From NCBI GenBank assembly GCA_933228895.1, contig OW121857.1, positions 76,193,672 to 76,257,671 of the forward strand: a DNA stretch of 64,000 nt. The letters are read 5' to 3'. Numbering within the stretch: the first letter of the stretch is position 1; every line of letters starts with the position of its first letter. The translations under genes and the position numbers were made by a program. This stretch comes from Platycnemis pennipes. Taxonomy: Eukaryota > Arthropoda > Insecta > Odonata > Platycnemididae. The notes beneath the pieces are model-generated. The model did not search any database. It was not told where the DNA came from and worked only from the letters and a program-made list of their open reading frames with translations. Shown one piece after another: positions 14,559 through 24,507 of the stretch.

Positions 14559-14787
14559 AGGACATGAATGAATGATACTTTGCACTATTCCACATAAAAA
14601 TTTATTTCAAAGGAGTCAACATGTTTCGCTGCACTGCAGCATCATCAGGACTCAGCTGTGTGCTGCCGTGTAGTGAAACATGTTGACTCCTTTGAAATAA
14701 ATTTTTGTGTGGAATAGTGCCAAGTATCATTAATTCATGTCCTACAATGGATTTCCACAAAGTATCATCCTCCACGATTCATTTCAT
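14559..14787 (+). mobile_element. palindromic Penelope-like insertion with hammerhead motif
   Basis: A 229-bp insert with inverted arms (14559 to about 14650, and about 14655-14743) and a single-copy tail of about 44 bases on the right starting ACAATGGATTTCC. It is flanked by a 12-bp target duplication, TATCTTAGGATT at 14547-14558 and TATCTTAAGATT at 14788-14799 (one difference). Removing the insert and one repeat restores a continuous LINE family-B 3' end, which confirms the boundaries. The left arm, on the minus strand, carries an intact hammerhead core. The right arm has lost the CUGAUGA box. No protein is encoded. Confidence 0.8.
14613..14653 (-). ncRNA. hammerhead ribozyme-like motif
   Basis: On the minus strand the order is stem I GAGTC, core CTGATGA, one extra T, stem II GCTGC-ACT-loop-GCAGC, GAA, a self-complementary ACATGT as stem III, T at the cleavage position, and GACTC pairing with stem I. 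Both conserved boxes (CUGANGA and GAAA) are intact and stems I and II are perfect 5-bp helices. The extra base between CUGAUGA and stem II is not in the textbook hammerhead, but it recurs in the sister motifs in this window. Very short or palindromic stem III is known for Penelope-like hammerheads. Activity is unproven. Confidence 0.65.
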
Positions 14788-14819
14788 TATCTTAAGATTG
14801 TTGACCGATGATGATGAGG

Positions 14820-15620
14820 AAAAAGCATACAATAGAGGCAGTTGCTATTTTCACTCTATATTTAAAACTCGGCTCCGGTTTCAACAGCTGTGTGTCTTGA
14901 TACTGAAGACCTTGATAATGTCACTTATTTGACGAAACCATGATCATTTTTTTATACATAGATAGTGTGAAAATAGCAACTGTACTTAGTATATTCTTCA
15001 TCATGAATAAAATACGACTTACAATTGGTTGGACGCGTCCTTACAAACCGTCTCCAAAATGATTAAGCATGTAGCAAATATTTTGCGTAGTAAATACTTT
15101 ATATTACTATCTATGAATGTTTAATAATTGTTCCTCTGAATTGTTTCAACATCATTGAATGAAAAAGTATAAATTCAAGCATAAAGAGCATTTGAATTGG
15201 ATTCTAGCTAACCCAACGGCCGTATTCCGCACAGCGTCATGTAAAGCAGCCATCATCACTAGTTACTTATCGTAAGATTGGCTTCACGCTACTATATACT
15301 CACTCTTCAAATACCTTCCACTCCACTCCTCTAATATCTTCTTATTTACGTGAATACTTCTTTTGCCTTAAACTACATATCCTTAGAAATTTTTACACCC
15401 ATGAAAGTGACTTCGAACACAAAACTTATGAGACATGACCTGAGCCTTATGAAAATGATGGCTACGTTAACCGGCTTCTTAATACTACTTAATTAATAAT
15501 TTAATTCGATTAGGTTTAATTTAACGTATTAAAATATATTCAAAGAAAATCTTACAATTTTAAACTAATTGCGAATATTATATCAACCCGCTGATTCAAA
15601 TTTGAGGTAGTTTATTACAA
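14820..15620. other. AT-rich DNA, nothing recognised
   Basis: No coding region or known repeat was recognised. Confidence 0.5.
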
Positions 15621-15622
15621 AA

Positions 15623-15711
15623 TACATCTACATCTACATCTACATCTACACGATACCCTGCAAGCCACCGCGAGGGTGTGTGGCAGGGGGTGAAGATCAC
15701 CAATACGCATT
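15623..15711 (+). repeat. short interspersed repeat with TACATC tail (reference copy)
   Basis: The best copy of a short repeat found at least 13 times in the window. It opens with a (TACATC)n microsatellite at 15623-15650, then CGATACCCTGCAAGCCACC, CGCGAGGGTGTGTGGCAGGG, GGTGAAGATCACCAA and a final ACGCAT (usually CATGCAT). Other copies lie near 4072(-), 38408, 46258(-), 50125, 52801, 54426, 58920(-), 59170(-), 59375, 62764, 63350 and 63694. No RNA polymerase III boxes or coding potential are visible. It may be the end of a longer element or an unnamed short element. Confidence 0.75.
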
Positions 15712-15714
15712 GAC

Positions 15715-17595
15715 ATAACTGCCATTAAGGTGATGTTAAAAGAAGTGAAAAGTTATTGCACTAAAGCTTCTAATTTATTAACCGATGATTTGGTCGGCAA
15801 TGTGAATGACAAACTAAATTTGAACCACGATTTAAAAATCACCGGCAAAGTAGTTAAGGCTATAACACTTAGAAAGAACTAAAACTGGGAAAGAATAAAG
15901 ACTAAGTAGAAAATGAAGAGGACATTAAGATGGGTATAAGTTCTCTCACTCAAGAGACTGTAAAGTTCTCTGAAACATTAATGTCCGTATAATTCAATGA
16001 AAAGCACGGGGAGGGGAATGAGAAAGAGAGATGAAAAGCAAACGGTCCACTTTGGGAAAAAGTTCCGGAATGGAATCCATGGGAGGAGACCTTCAGAGGG
16101 AGAAAGGCAGGGAGTGGAGAAAAAAACGATTGGAACACTCAATGGCGGGTGTTAAAGAAAGGGATGAAGCAGAAAAAATATACGGTAAGGTTTTGAAAGA
16201 AAACAAAAAAAAAGAAAGCCAGGAAATGCACTCTTTCGTATCGGGTGAGGAGCGGCTGGAATGCTCAAAAAATGGGATAAAAAAATAAGGGAGACTTAAA
16301 TCTTTAAGAGTCGACATTTTAATGAGCGAAACAGTCCATATTTGCCTTCGTAATTGGCGAGCATTGAAAACGCGAGGGGGGTATCGAGGGATGTTAACTT
16401 TTTCAAGTGTTTGAAGCTGAGAATTGAGTCGTGCGCGAGCGCTAAACTTCAGGTAAAAAAAAGCTCTTTTCAAAGATTAATCTGTCCCAATTCAGAAGAT
16501 CCAGTGAAAGAACACTGAAAGTACGGTATGTAATGGGATACATGAGACTATATGCATGAGAACGGGAGATTGGGTGCAAGACGTTGGAGCAGGTGAATAA
16601 GGTATTCGACTCCCAGAATATGGAGCGGGCGTTTTCGCAAGCGATAAATAGTCAATAATACGAGCGAAAAACCCTAGTCGGATTCAAATAAACGTAAAGG
16701 ATTGGAAGTGTTGAATCAAGAGGTCAAATTATGGGATATGTAATTTGCATTCAAAGAAGGAATTCTTCAACTAGTATTCAGCCCCTTCAGATTTGATGCG
16801 CAACCTTAAAAAATAGTTCATCCTTATTCAGATACCAAGCTTATTAGGCAGGTTCTCTCATAAAACTAATTCAGGTACCTACCAAGAAAACAGGTACTAC
16901 AATGCGAGGCATATGAAACAGTATTTTGATGGAAAATTCAAATTTGTGGAAAAAGGGTATTTTGAAAATGTGTCACTTTAAATGAAGAATACCTCTTTAT
17001 CTGAGCAGTTATTTGATTCCTGGTAATGATTTAGATTTGCATTATTTAATATTTAACCCCTCGATATTTCTACAAAGTATAAAAAGTACCGCTCAGATGA
17101 GGAGCAGATATTGAAGAATCTTGTATTTCTAGTTATTTCTTTAAATCCAATATATGAAGCACGTATTCAGGGCACTCATTCATCGGGCGAATAAAACAAG
17201 AGTCACATTTTGGCATTCAATCATGAGAAATTAAAAGATTGGTACAAGCTTAGAGTGATGCAGTAACAACATCATTAGCACGAAAAAGGACAAACATAGA
17301 CATGTGGGAGAAAAATTGTTTTGCCACACTTACTTAAAACATCAACAATTCCCAGCAAACATTTGAGCTTTTCTTGTCTTGATTTCTCTTTAAGAATAGG
17401 CAAGAAATATTGAAATGAATTTCTTCATTCATATCAAAGAATATGTTTTAGCTCATAGTTAGCGGAGCCACTTATTTTGCAAACCCTTGTATACGAATTA
17501 CTCAAGGAAAATGCGTAAGCAACCACTTAAATAAACCTCATGCCATTCAATATCCACTCAGTACCATAAAGAGAGTAAATAAATCAAATGTAAAT
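15715..17595. other. AT-rich DNA with a purine-rich segment
   Basis: 16020-16290 is purine-rich on the plus strand and yields overlapping low-complexity open frames (16031-16288 plus, 16093-16473 minus). No family motif was recognised in these or in the rest of the stretch. Confidence 0.5.
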
Positions 17596-17599
17596 GAAA

Positions 17600-18304
17600 A
17601 ATATATTATAGGAAAAGAAGAAAACGAAAGTAATGCGGTTTTCAAGAACAAAAAGGGCCAGTATAACGATAAAAGTTGGAGGTCAGAAGCTAGAGCAGGT
17701 AGAGCAATTTAGCTAAATGGGTAGTGTGTTGGAAGAAAAAGGGTATAGCAGCATTGAAGTGAGAAGGAGAATTGCATTGGAAAAAGAAGCCTTTACTCGT
17801 AGGCGTGAGCTAATGACAGGGGGGGGCGTTGAGTAGAGAAGTGAAGAAAAGACTAGTGAAAAGTTTAGTATGGAGCGTTGCACTATATGGGGCGGAAACG
17901 TGGGCTTTGCGAAAGGAAAATGAAAATAGACTTAGGGCTTTTTACATGTGGGTGTGGAGAAGGATGGAGAAAATAAAGTGGGTCGAAAGGAAAACGAACG
18001 ATGAAGTGCTGGAATTGGTAGGAGAGGAAAGAAATTTGATAGATGAAATTAGGAGAAGGCAGAAGGTGTGGATGGAAAAGGCAATAAAAGGAGATGGTGT
18101 TTTGAAGGAGGTGATTGAGGGAAGAGCGTTGGGTAAGCGGGGAAGAGGGAGAAGAAGAACGGGTAGCTTGGATGGAATGATGGGTGGCAGGAGGTATGAG
18201 TGGCTGAAGAGGGACATCGTGTGAAATTTAGGAGGTGGGAAGAATTAAATGTCCATTTAAACCTACCTTCACCGGTAGAATACTTATAATAATAATTATA
18301 AGTA
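17600..18304 (+). mobile_element. LINE family A, 3' end with reverse-transcriptase C-terminus
   Basis: Downstream part of a non-LTR retrotransposon polyprotein. From about 17635 the frame reads a pattern typical of the region after the palm domain: KVMRFSR, then VGGQKLEQVEQF, a stop, MGSVLEEKGYSS, EAFTRRRELMTG. After a frame break at the G run 17820-17826, the open frame 17829-18224 gives VKSLVWSVALYGAETWALRK, an RRMEKIKW segment, NDEVLELVGEER, and a basic GKRGRGRRR end. The 3' UTR has GTCCATTTAAACCTACC, CACCGGTAGAATACTTATAA and an (ATA/TAA)-rich tail. The 5' end is truncated. The copy is dead (stop and frameshift), but close similarity to the copies at 44.8 and 60.8 kb suggests a fairly recent family. 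Confidence 0.85.
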
Positions 18305-18824
18305 TAGAAAAAGCGTATAAATTCTTCAATGGATTACTAGCCTCGCAACGGAACATTTAACGGTACAGCCCTCTTTGAACCATTCCTTAGCTGGAAGCTA
18401 GTGCCGATACTATGATTGTACCCCACTTTACTTTATTAACTTAAGTCTTCAATCATACCCAACTGTATGCCTATTCCTTAAGGCTAGGTGACCTTAGCCT
18501 TCACTTCCCCAAAAAGAAACACAATTTCGAAAGAAGAGTTGGACTCATCATTCCTCGCATCGTGCTCGTATCACAATAAAAACTTCCCTCGTGAAATATA
18601 CGCTGCATCATACCGGAGTTTACTCGTATGATGAAGTAAGAATACAATCATTAAAAATTAGAAAACTAAGGCCTATAAAAAGGCTATTAATACTTTTCCG
18701 ATCATTAGTCCATCTATAAAAGAAAAACAAGCTCGAAATCATCATCACATATCAATCCTAAGAATGTTTGTCAGCAACCCTCTATATTACCTCATATATG
18801 ACGGATGTTTATTTCTCTGTGTGT

Positions 18825-18895
18825 GAAGGGGTCGCGGGTAGAATTTAATGTCCATTTAGACATATCATTACTGGTGTTAATAATAAAAATAATTA
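18825..18895 (+). mobile_element. LINE family A, 3' UTR tail only
   Basis: A strongly 5'-truncated copy: only the terminal stretch remains, with GTAGAATTTAATGTCCATTT, then TTACTGGTGTTAATAATAA. It lines up with the last 70 or so bases of the copy ending at 18304. Confidence 0.6.
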
Positions 18896-18904
18896 CGAGC
18901 ATCG

Positions 18905-19480
18905 TTCGTAGTTATTTCTAGCCATTTGTTCCTTGGTCTTCCTCATTGGGCTTCTCCTTCAATTTTCCCATCCAGTATTTGATATAAAATTTCATGGTGT
19001 CACAAGTTGAGCCCAAACAATTTTGTTGTTTTCCGCAAGCTCCTCCATTGATTAATTTCTTCTTTAACTCTTCTTTATACATCCTCATTTCTAACACGTT
19101 CTGCCCAATTGATATTCAGCATCCGTCTCCAGCAATAGGTTTCCTAGGCTTTAAGATTTTTTGGTCTGCGTTTCAATTGGTGTACACCTATGGATCCACC
19201 GCTCATACAACCATTTTTACACATTACTTCCTGATCTCAAGAAATGTTTTCTTTAAGCTGAGAAACCTTCCCATTTATGAAATTTTCACTTGTTGTCAGC
19301 TATTTTTCGCTTGTTGCCCACCGTGATTCTTCTATCACATGTAATACTGCTCCCGATGTAACTGCATCTTTCCACCTCCTCCAACTTCTCCCCATTCAAC
19401 ATCTGCTTCCTTTTCATTTCTTCCGCGAACTAGTTTCTTATATTTCTTCTTATGGATTGTTAATATGAATGTTACTATAC
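18905..19480 (-). mobile_element. old LINE fragment (family C), reverse-transcriptase C-terminal region
   Basis: Read on the minus strand this resembles the polyprotein region after the reverse-transcriptase palm of a different LINE family. Landmarks in order on the plus strand are CTTGGTCTTCCTC, CAATTTTCCCATCCAGTA, GGTGTCACAAGTTG-GCCCAAACAA, and the block corresponding to RTNW..I-N..W. Many stops and short deletions show long decay. Open frames in this span on the plus strand are shadows. The assignment rests on remembered family patterns only. Confidence 0.45.
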
Positions 19481-19896
19481 GCCACTCCAAGCTTGTACCA
19501 ACCTTGTAATTTCTCATGCTTGAATGCTGAAATGTGACTTTTGATCTGTTTCACTTGTGAACAAGGACTATGAATGCATGCTTCATATTCTTCATTTAAA
19601 GAGATAACTAGGGATGCAAGATTCTCCAATATCTGCTCTTCATCCGAGTGGTGCGTTTTATCCTTAAGAGAGTTACTGAGCAGTTACATATTAAATAATG
19701 ACAGTCAAAATCATTTCCAGGAATCAAATGAATGCTCACCTAAATATAAGAGGTATTCTTCTTTAAAGTTCCTTATTTTCAAAACTGCCTCTTTCACACT
19801 GAAATGTGAATTTTCCATCGAAAAAGTGTCATGTACCTCGCCATGTAGAGACTCTTTTCATTTTGGGTACATGATTAAGATAATATTCTTGGGCGA

Positions 19897-20365
19897 TAAC
19901 AGCAGCAGAGAAGTCAAGGCTGGAAGCATTCGAAATGTGTTACCACAGAAGAATGATGAAGTCAAATGGATCTACCGAAGGGCAAACAAAGAAGTCTTAA
20001 GAAGAGTGGGAGAAAAAAACATAGTGAAAACTTTAAAAAGAAAACGGCGCAAATTTACAGGTCATATGTTGAGACAGGATGGCCTGATGAAGACAATCGT
20101 CCAGGGAAAAGTATACGGTGAGAATTAAAAAGGAATTCCACGTATGAGATACATAGAACACGTGTTGAAGGATGTAAAAGTGAAGTAACAGGTAAATATG
20201 AAGTGACTTTTTAATAAGTGACCGGAGCATAGATCTTTGTCAAACCATATTGTGTGTATATGATGCCGGGTTGTGACGGATGGGAAAGAGAAGAAATATG
20301 CAAACATGAAGACTTCAGCCGATAAATGAATAGAGTGGAGAACTGCGCTAAACCAATATTAAAGC
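19897..20365 (+). mobile_element. LINE family B, 3' end with coding remnant
   Basis: The plus frame from about 19897 to 20125 reads SSREVKAGSIRNVLPQKNDE, a KWIYRRANKEVLRRVGEKN segment, TLKRKRRKFTGHMLRQDGLM and KTIVQGK. This is the usual sequence order at the C-terminus of LINE reverse-transcriptase proteins (tryptophan/arginine block, NEEVL-RVGE, IKRR-K-GH-LR-DGL-K-I-GK). It continues with PRMRYIEHVLKDVK and then breaks. It ends with a CTGCGCTAAACCAATATTA segment like the other family-B copies. A 95-base insertion-like stretch near 20180-20275 separates the last blocks. The upstream part of the 184-codon open frame (19574-19896) is unrelated sequence. Confidence 0.7.
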
Positions 20366-20369
20366 TATT

Positions 20370-21028
20370 GACTTGTGATATTGATTCTTGGGGCCATTTC
20401 ATGTTTCCATTCAGGGAGGATGCAGTCATTTCAGCTCCCTGCTAAAATTGATACACAATCGAAATATTTACCACAGAATCTCATGGCTGTCGCCTATAAT
20501 CGTGGTATTCGTTTGAAGTTAAATGTCATCAGTTCTCATGGGTGAAGAGGCCGAGAAGTAATAGTACTATAAGAGAAAAATATGCACCTCCCGGGATTTG
20601 AAGTCGAGCCCTATGGGTGGCGGACAAAATTCATTCATACTTTCTTACACTGCATCCCCTCCAATCATTAGAGTGAATTGAAAGAATCCGAGGTTGTACG
20701 GTTGGTGCGGTGATTGGAGTTCCGTTTGGCTTCTTCCCAATTCGAGGGCCTGGGTTCGTATTCCGAGAGCAAGAGATTTTTCAATTATACAGGTATACCG
20801 GTTCTACATCAGAGCACTACAGAGACCACTTCAAATTTAGTACTCCGACCGTTGCACAAAAACCAGTGTATACAAAATTACAAATAGATACGATAATGAT
20901 AAATAACGATATTACGGTATAATAAATACTTTTATGCATAGGTACTAGCTTTTAGGCATTTGGCCCCACTGTCCGTTGTATGGGACATGCAAAGTCATTG
21001 GGGTATTTCGTGAAGGGATGTTTCGTAC
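20370..21028. other. unique DNA up to the Transib target site
   Basis: Contains the possible SINE head described at 20695-20790. Nothing else was recognised. The last five bases before 21029 lead directly into the target-site duplication. Confidence 0.4.
20695..20790 (+). mobile_element. possible tRNA-derived SINE head
   Basis: A candidate A box (GGTGCGGTGATTGGAGTT) is followed about 35 bases later by a candidate B box, GGGTTCGTATTCCGAG, at 20752-20767. Spacing fits a tRNA-derived promoter, but the B box deviates from consensus and no acceptor stem is seen. It could equally be chance. Confidence 0.35.
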
Positions 21029-21033
21029 CGACG

Positions 21034-21071
21034 CACTGTGGTCTGAAATCGGAAATAGCCGGACAAAAGTC
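21034..21071 (+). promoter_or_regulatory. RSS-like transposase-binding end
   Basis: The first seven bases CACTGTG resemble the heptamer of a RAG recombination signal (CACAGTG). After a 22-base spacer, 21063-21071 reads ACAAAAGTC, matching seven of nine positions of the RAG nonamer ACAAAAACC. The same arrangement is present in reverse at 25201-25238. A 22-23-base spacer corresponds to the 23-RSS class. Resemblance of Transib ends to the 23-RSS is known; this reading is my inference for this copy. Confidence 0.6.
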
Positions 21072-21764
21072 CAAAATTGCTTCTTTTGAGGTACACACTT
21101 GAAACTTGTCATAAACGCTCAGAATTGATCACTGATCATGGAACAATAAGCCATTTTTGGATGATCTCATCCGTTTTTGAGGTACAGAGGCCCAAACTTG
21201 GCCAAGTTTCCAAAAACACACCCGATCTTGCTTTTCTTCAAAAATATTTGAAGTTAAGCTGCTGGTGGAGTTTTGGAAGGATTTTTATGAAGTAAAAAAC
21301 ATTATATTCCGGTAATATGGTACTTTATCTATATTATCTGTTAGTTTCGAAGATTTTGGTTAATATTAGTGTGGTATTACGTCGCAAAATGGCGGACCCT
21401 TTTTCCGGGTAAAATTTGACATAAAGTAGACAATATCTTTAGTTTAAGAAAATTGCCACCGCAAAAACTTTCATGAAAGTATTTAATAAAGATATTTTAA
21501 GAATGTAAAGCAAAAATCTTGGAAAAAAGTTTGCGGCTGCGAAAATGAACGCAATTTTTCGATCGCGCTTCACGGCACGGCTCCGCGACGCGGGGCCCAG
21601 AGACTCGGTGACTCCGTTGGATATTTCAAGTTGTTTGGAACTAATTATTGAAAATTGTCATTTTAACCATGGTATACAGTCTCTATTGACCTGAAATACT
21701 ATATTGAAGATATTACGAGGATATTGGATTGATCGAATTGATCACTGAACGCGTGACTCTGGTA
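21034..21764 (+). repeat. Transib left terminal inverted repeat, 731 bp
   Basis: Matches 24508-25238 in reverse over the full length with no gaps; by eye I see only two base differences (near 21553 and 21750). The shared 72-codon open frame inside (21077-21295) is non-coding shadow, since it occurs identically in both arms. Confidence 0.93.
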
Positions 21765-22469
21765 TACATGCTCTGGTTTGGATACTTTACGGATTCTTGC
21801 CGCATGTTGGAACATCTTTTGGTGTAGAATTTAAGTTTTCACGCGAAGGGTACCTTACACATTAACCAGGAAAGGCAACAGTCAGAGATTCTTTTTCTAC
21901 TCCTTACCCTTTTCACACTTGCCGAAGAGGAACGTGCGAAAAGGGGCTTTTTATGACACCGCGCAGCCTTTGACAGTATTTAACGGGTATTTCCGAAGGG
22001 GTTTTTCCTTTTCCCTTCAAAAACGCATTTTAGCTGGCAGTTCTTATTTGGATTCGGTGGATGAGTGTTGTGCCTGTAGTGATTTAGTGATTTGCTAAAA
22101 TCAGTATGTGTCTAGTGAATTGATTCGTCATTGAATATATATCATATACACGTACTTGGAATATACATATATATCATTGAATTAGTTTCGCTGTTTATTT
22201 CCTGTGTTGGTCAGCGGTGTTTCTGGTTTACTCAATAGTCTTTCTTTTTCAAGGTTAGTATTTTGAATATAATTTTCAGTATCGCTATTTATTCTTAGCA
22301 TTTCACTCCGACGCTTATAATGTTCCTTTTTATAAAGCTTCACGGCGTTTTTTCGCCGATCTTATATTATGGAAAATATAATCGTGAAAGGTATTCATCG
22401 TGCGACTTTCATTACATAATTTTATATGTCGGATCCATACACAGATTTTTTGTGTTGTCCAGCTCTGAA

Positions 22470-24387
22470 ATGACATCATATCAGATCACACGTTTGGAGC
22501 TACACAACAAGATAATTGAGATGAAAGGAAAATCATTGCACGATAAAAAAATATTCTTGCTGGATTTGTTATCTCGGACTTTGAATTTAGAGAATCATTT
22601 CGATGCCCTAGATAGTCTCCGTGAATTTCTATGAAGGTTCTGGTATATTACCAGAAAAAGTGGGAAGAATGTTTTCGAAAAAACGAGCAATTTTTAGCTC
22701 GCAATAATGCATGGCTCAAAGAGCCAATTATTTTCCCGGAAGCAGTCCGTGAGTACCTACCAGGTACTTCTACAATGACCGGAATGTATTTTCTGATTTA
22801 TTTCTTTTGCCCAATATCATGGACGAAGGTTTTTACATGGAATTTATATCTTAACATTATTGATTCATTAGGTTCATTGGGGCGACCAAAAAAAGGTTTT
22901 AGGACTTCCTCAGACAGATCAAAAAGAAGAAAAGTCCAAAATATTGAAAGTTCTTCCTCTGCTGCCGAGCTCGCATTGCAGCCTCTAGGCAGAGAGGAAG
23001 GAGATAGTGCTACCGCTCAACTTCTCACGGAAGTAACGACTACCACTCCCACTAGAGCAAAAAGAATTCTCACAAGGTGGAGGAAAAAAGATGAGATGCA
23101 GTCGGAGATGTCGCCAGAGGAGGCTCTATCTCTGATGATCACCACTGAGCTGATAAAGAATCAGTATAATTGCTCCGCTCTTAGTTACGGGCACAACCTG
23201 TACCCTAGCTATGTGCGAGTGTTAAATGCAAAAAGCGCTGCATACCCCGAAGGGATACACATAACAGAAAACATTAGCGAAGTGAGTTTACAAGATCTAT
23301 TGAACCATACAGAATCGCGGATACTGACATGCGTTTCCACGACTCTAGCATCCGGCAACAAAGTAAATTGCACATTAATTTGCAAATATGGATTTGATGG
23401 GAGTTCGGGCCTTTCGCAATATAAACAGTTGTGGGAAGAAGCAGATACTTCAGATGAATATTTATTTATGAGCGCCATGGTGCCACTTCGTTTGCTGAAT
23501 GACGCAACTGGTACGAGCTTAAGGCATTTCTTGTTTCATACCTTGTTTATCTTTGGCCAATCTGATAGCAGTACAGTTGAGTACCAATAATATATGAACT
23601 ATTTTAGGTGAGATTATCTGGAACATCCTCGCCCGTCGTTAACCATATTTTGCCGGCCCATTCGCCTTCAGTGGCTAAAAGAAACCAAGGAAGTTGCTAT
23701 GGCGGAAAGGAATTATGTAAAAAAGCAGATAGACGGCTTAAAATATTGGAATTGGGGAAATTGTTCTGTTAATTTCAGCTTGCTTCTGACCACGATAGAT
23801 AGAAAGGTAAGGATTTTTCCTATTTTTAAATTGATGGACAAGTAAATGGTGGTGGATATTGTTAAACAAATCTATAAAAACATTTTTTAGGTATGCAATG
23901 CATTGACTGATTGTGCTACTATGAGGTGCTACATCTGTGGAGCGAAAGCTTCCCAGATGAATGATTTAAGGGCAATGAAAGATCGACCAGCAGATATTAC
24001 TAAATATTCCTTTGGTCTGTCTACCCTACACTGCTATATTCGGTTTTTCTAATGCGTATTGCACATATTGTATCGACTGGAGTTAAAACAGTGGCAGGTG
24101 AGAAATAATCCAAACAAGCTGGAAACTGTATTTAAGGTAAAATAAGTATCTTTAATGATAAATAAATAAATAAATAATGATAAATCTCTTAATAGGCCCA
24201 CGGCAATCTAAGAACACAGCTAACAGAAAAAAAGATTAGCATTCAGAAGGCATTTAGAGAAAGGATGGGGTTGATAATGGATGTGCCAAGGCCTGGATCA
24301 GGAAACACGAATGACGGTAACACGGCAAGACGTTTCTTTGATTCTCCAGAGCTGGCCGCTGATTTAACTAGCAATTGTATAAAATGA
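22470..24387 (+). pseudogene. Transib transposase (RAG1-core-like), five exons, inactivated
   Basis: Reconstructed exons are 22470-22763, 22872-23510, 23608-23806, 23891-24136 and 24196-24387. All four introns (108, 97, 84 and 59 bp) start GT and end AG, and reading phase is kept across each. Domains in order: an N-terminal stretch; a basic GRPKKGFRTSSDRSKRRK segment; a core with SYGHNLYPSYVRVLNAKSA and CKYGFDGSSGLSQYKQ, whose Asp I take as the first catalytic acid (RAG1 D600-like); TTIDRK with the likely second Asp (D708-like); a CYICGAKASQMNDL zinc pair; GLSTLHC, which resembles RAG1 LHC; and GNTNDGNTARRFF, which resembles RAG1 NGNFARK. Breaks: one-base frameshifts near 22632 and 23625, and an in-frame TAA at 24050-24052 where an acidic Glu codon would fit. 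The product ends about 17 residues after GNTARRFF, so the region carrying the third catalytic acid (RAG1 E962-like) is missing. About 520 codons remain, against some 650-700 usual. Confidence 0.85.
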
Positions 24388-24507
24388 ACCCAACTTCTCA
24401 GCAATAGCCACCAATAGGAAAATTTTCTTTCCTTGTAAGATTTATGTTCTGATGGGATGTGCAAAGGTAAAACTTACAATAGCAAAATTAAATTTCAATG
24501 TCGTGTT

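Larger units (their letters stand above)
14310..14818 (+). mobile_element. LINE family B 3' end, split by an insertion
   Basis: The plus strand carries the family-B 3' end: GATGGGGACAATAGTCGAGGG, the GAAGAATGGAAAAGGCAGG block, GGATGTAAAAGAG, and the terminal GCTGCGTCAAA segment. At 14558 it is interrupted by a 229-bp palindromic element and resumes after 14788 with AAGATTGTTGACC and a GATGATGATGAGG tail. That matches the intact copy at 38.47-38.51 kb read in reverse, where GGATTGATGAC and an ATG-repeat tail follow directly. Inside the LINE, 14416-14463 holds a small imperfect palindrome around AAGG that the other copies lack. The copy is dead. Confidence 0.7.

Noticed and set aside
21077..21295. 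Identical 72-codon frames at 21077-21295 (+) and 24977-25195 (-), as if a duplicated small gene
   Set aside because: They lie in the two terminal inverted repeats of the Transib element; the identity comes from the repeat, with no coding signal.
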